Assembly: GCA_016214695.1 (NCBI GenBank)
Contig: JACRNY010000007.1
Location: forward strand, 1 to 64,000
Reading direction: 5' to 3'
From: Nitrosomonadales bacterium
Lineage (GTDB): Bacteria; Pseudomonadota; Gammaproteobacteria; Burkholderiales; Gallionellaceae
Length of the DNA stretch: 64,000 bases
Below the pieces are notes generated by a model. It worked only from the letters and a program-made list of their open reading frames with translations, made no database searches and was not told the origin of the DNA. Both the position numbers and the translations under genes were made by a program. The stretch's first letter is position 1, and the number at the start of each line of letters is the position of its first letter. Positions 62,518 through 64,000 of this stretch are shown one piece after another.

Positions 62518-63651
62518 ATGCCGCTCGAACCGTTCAAGACCTCGGCGTCGCTCACCTTCGGGGTGGAGCTGGAGCTGCAGCTCGTCAACCTCAGCGACTT
62601 CGATCTCACCGCCGCCAGCCCGGATATGCTGCATCTGCTGCGCCGGGAGAAGTTTCCCGGCAACGTCACGCCGGAGGTGACCGAGAGCATGATCGAGATC
62701 AACACCGACGTGCATACCAATTATCCCGAACTGCGGGGGCAGCTGCAGCTTATCCGCGACACGCTGGTGCGTGCAGGCGACCAGCTGAACATCGGGGTCT
62801 GCGGCGGGGGAACCCATCCCTTCCAGCAATGGCACGAGCGCAAGATATTCTCCAAGCCGCGTTTCCGGGAAGTGTCGGCCATCTACGGTTACCTTATCAA
62901 GCAGTTCACCGTGTTCGGCCAGCACATCCACATCGGCTGCACGTCCGGGGATGAAGCGCTGTTTCTGCTGCATGCATTGAACCGCTATGTGCCGCACTTC
63001 ATCGCACTGTCTGCCTCGTCGCCGTATTTCCAGGGCGTGGACACTCAGTTCAATTCCGCACGCCTGAATTCGGTGTTCGCCTTCCCGCTCAGCGGGCGCG
63101 CACCTTTCCTGCTACGCTGGGAAGAGTTCGAGCGCGGCTATTACGCCAAGATGGAAGACACCGGCATCGTCAAGAGCATGAAGGATTTCTACTGGGACAT
63201 CCGCCCCAAGCCAGAATACGGCACCATCGAATTGCGCGTGTGCGACACGCCGCTGACGGTGGAGAGGGCGGCGGTGCTGTCCGCCTACCTGCAGGCGCTG
63301 TGCCGGCACCTGCTGGAGCGCAACGAGCCGGAACCGGCCGAGGACGATTACCTGGTGTACAACTACAACCGTTTCCAGGCTTGCCGTTTCGGTCTGGACG
63401 GCACACTGGTGCACCCGAAGACGCACGCGTCCCTGTCGCTGCGCGAAGACATCCTCACCACATTGCGCCTGATCGAACCGCATGCGGCAGCGCTCGGCAG
63501 CCTGGATGCGCTGGAGCATCTGTATCCGCTCATGTATGAAGGGAATGATTCCGCTTACCTGCGTACACAGTTCTCCGAGGGCGGTAGTCTGGAAGGCATG
63601 GTTGATGCGGCCATCGATCGTTTTCGCACCAGTTCTGCAGGAGGTGCATGA
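62518..63651 (+). CDS. ybdK: YbdK-type carboxylate-amine ligase (GCS2 family)
   Basis: Protein of 377 residues. LTFGVELELQLVNLSDFDLT carries the metal-binding glutamates of the glutamate-cysteine ligase type 2 fold, with VTESMIEINTDVH, FGQHIHIGC and FYWDIRPKPEYGTIELRVCD as other active-site segments. E. coli YbdK has weak gamma-glutamylcysteine synthetase activity; the true substrate here is unknown. It lies between two antiporter genes on the same strand. Confidence 0.9.
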   Translation: MPLEPFKTSASLTFGVELELQLVNLSDFDLTAASPDMLHLLRREKFPGNVTPEVTESMIEINTDVHTNYPELRGQLQLIRDTLVRAGDQLNIGVCGGGTHPFQQWHERKIFSKPRFREVSAIYGYLIKQFTVFGQHIHIGCTSGDEALFLLHALNRYVPHFIALSASSPYFQGVDTQFNSARLNSVFAFPLSGRAPFLLRWEEFERGYYAKMEDTGIVKSMKDFYWDIRPKPEYGTIELRVCDTPLTVERAAVLSAYLQALCRHLLERNEPEPAEDDYLVYNYNRFQACRFGLDGTLVHPKTHASLSLREDILTTLRLIEPHAAALGSLDALEHLYPLMYEGNDSAYLRTQFSEGGSLEGMVDAAIDRFRTSSAGGA

Positions 63652-63652
63652 T

Positions 63653-64000
63653 ATGGAGTTGCACCAGTTCTTCCTCTTCCTCGCCATCATCCTGATCGCC
63701 GCGCGCCTGCTGTCGGAGACGGCGGCGCGTTTCGGCATTCCGCCGGTGATCGGCGAACTGGTGGCCGGTCTGCTGATCGGCCCTTCGCTGCTGGGCTGGG
63801 TGTCGCCCGACACCACCATGAAGTTGCTGGCCGAGATCGGCATCATCCTGCTGTTGTTCGAAGTGGGCATGGATACCGACCTGTCGCGCCTCGCGCGTTC
63901 CGGCGCCAAGCCCTATGTCGTCGCGCTGGTCGGTTTCGCCCTGCCGTTCGGGTTGGGCTACCTGGTCAGTTCGCAGGTGTTCGGCATGCCGGACCTGATG
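63653..64000 (+). CDS. Kef-type cation/proton antiporter, N-terminal fragment
   Basis: The first 116 codons of a CPA2 antiporter: MELHQFFLFLAIILIAARLL, FGIPPVIGELVAGLLIGPSL and GIILLLFEVGMDTDLSRL are the usual Kef-type helices. The frame is still open at the window edge. It starts one base after the ybdK stop and has GGAGGTGCATGAT upstream. Confidence 0.9.
   Translation, partial: MELHQFFLFLAIILIAARLLSETAARFGIPPVIGELVAGLLIGPSLLGWVSPDTTMKLLAEIGIILLLFEVGMDTDLSRLARSGAKPYVVALVGFALPFGLGYLVSSQVFGMPDLM

Overview
The window is a chromosomal segment from a nitrogen-fixing betaproteobacterium. I infer a Gallionellaceae/Sideroxydans-like organism from the protein styles, the ribosomal gene order and the Azotobacter-like nif/rnf organisation; no database search backs this. 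No tRNA, rRNA, CRISPR array, transposase or phage gene is visible.

Region 1 (1-14083) is the universal translation block: the tail of tuf, then the S10, spc and alpha operons (rpsJ to rplQ), all on the plus strand, tightly packed, and closed by a clear Rho-independent terminator. Probable sigma-70 promoters precede rplN and rpsM. Region 2 (14093-19862) holds housekeeping genes: two small minus-strand genes, uvrA, a YajR-like MFS transporter and ssb.

Region 3 (19870-27230) is a NifA/sigma-54 driven operon: iscA(nif)-nifU-nifS-nifV-cysE-TPR protein-nifW-nifZ-nifM. It makes Fe-S clusters, homocitrate and cysteine for nitrogenase and matures it. Region 4 (27220-35579) is mostly minus strand and not obviously nif-related: a chemoreceptor, two alpha/beta hydrolases (one fused to a beta-helix-like tail), an M14-type peptidase, two nucleotidyltransferase-fold proteins, an aldo/keto reductase and a coiled-coil membrane protein. 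Region 5 (35585-40307) is a minus-strand operon nifB-fdxN-nifO-2Fe2S ferredoxin-2Fe2S ferredoxin-nifQ-draG for FeMo-cofactor synthesis, electron supply and nitrogenase control. Divergent from it is a sigma-54 driven Fe-S oxidoreductase with a HepT-like partner (40691-42477), then a DUF4143 ATPase and a three-gene minus operon ending in a thiopurine-methyltransferase homologue. Region 6 (45505-55144) has nifL-nifA on the minus strand and, divergent, rnfABCDGEH, the membrane complex expected to supply low-potential electrons to nitrogenase. nifHDK and nifEN are not in the window. Region 7 (55283-64000) has four cation/proton antiporters (one cut by the window edge), a pentapeptide-repeat protein, a MASE1 histidine kinase with a FixJ-like regulator, and a YbdK-type carboxylate-amine ligase.

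The most unusual feature is a set of at least 18 short palindromic repeat copies from five unrelated families (named A-E here). They lie only in the nif and rnf loci (21.2-25.9 kb and 37.0-54.9 kb) and occupy nearly every non-overlapping gene junction there. One sits between nifL and nifA inside a 23-bp duplication of the nifL-nifA junction, in a way that keeps translational coupling through a new 66-codon reading frame. Others are read as part of NifB and NifO, and one appears to have stretched the distance between a NifA site and its promoter. The window also shows matched NifA-site/sigma-54-promoter pairs with an identical 94-bp gap at two loci.
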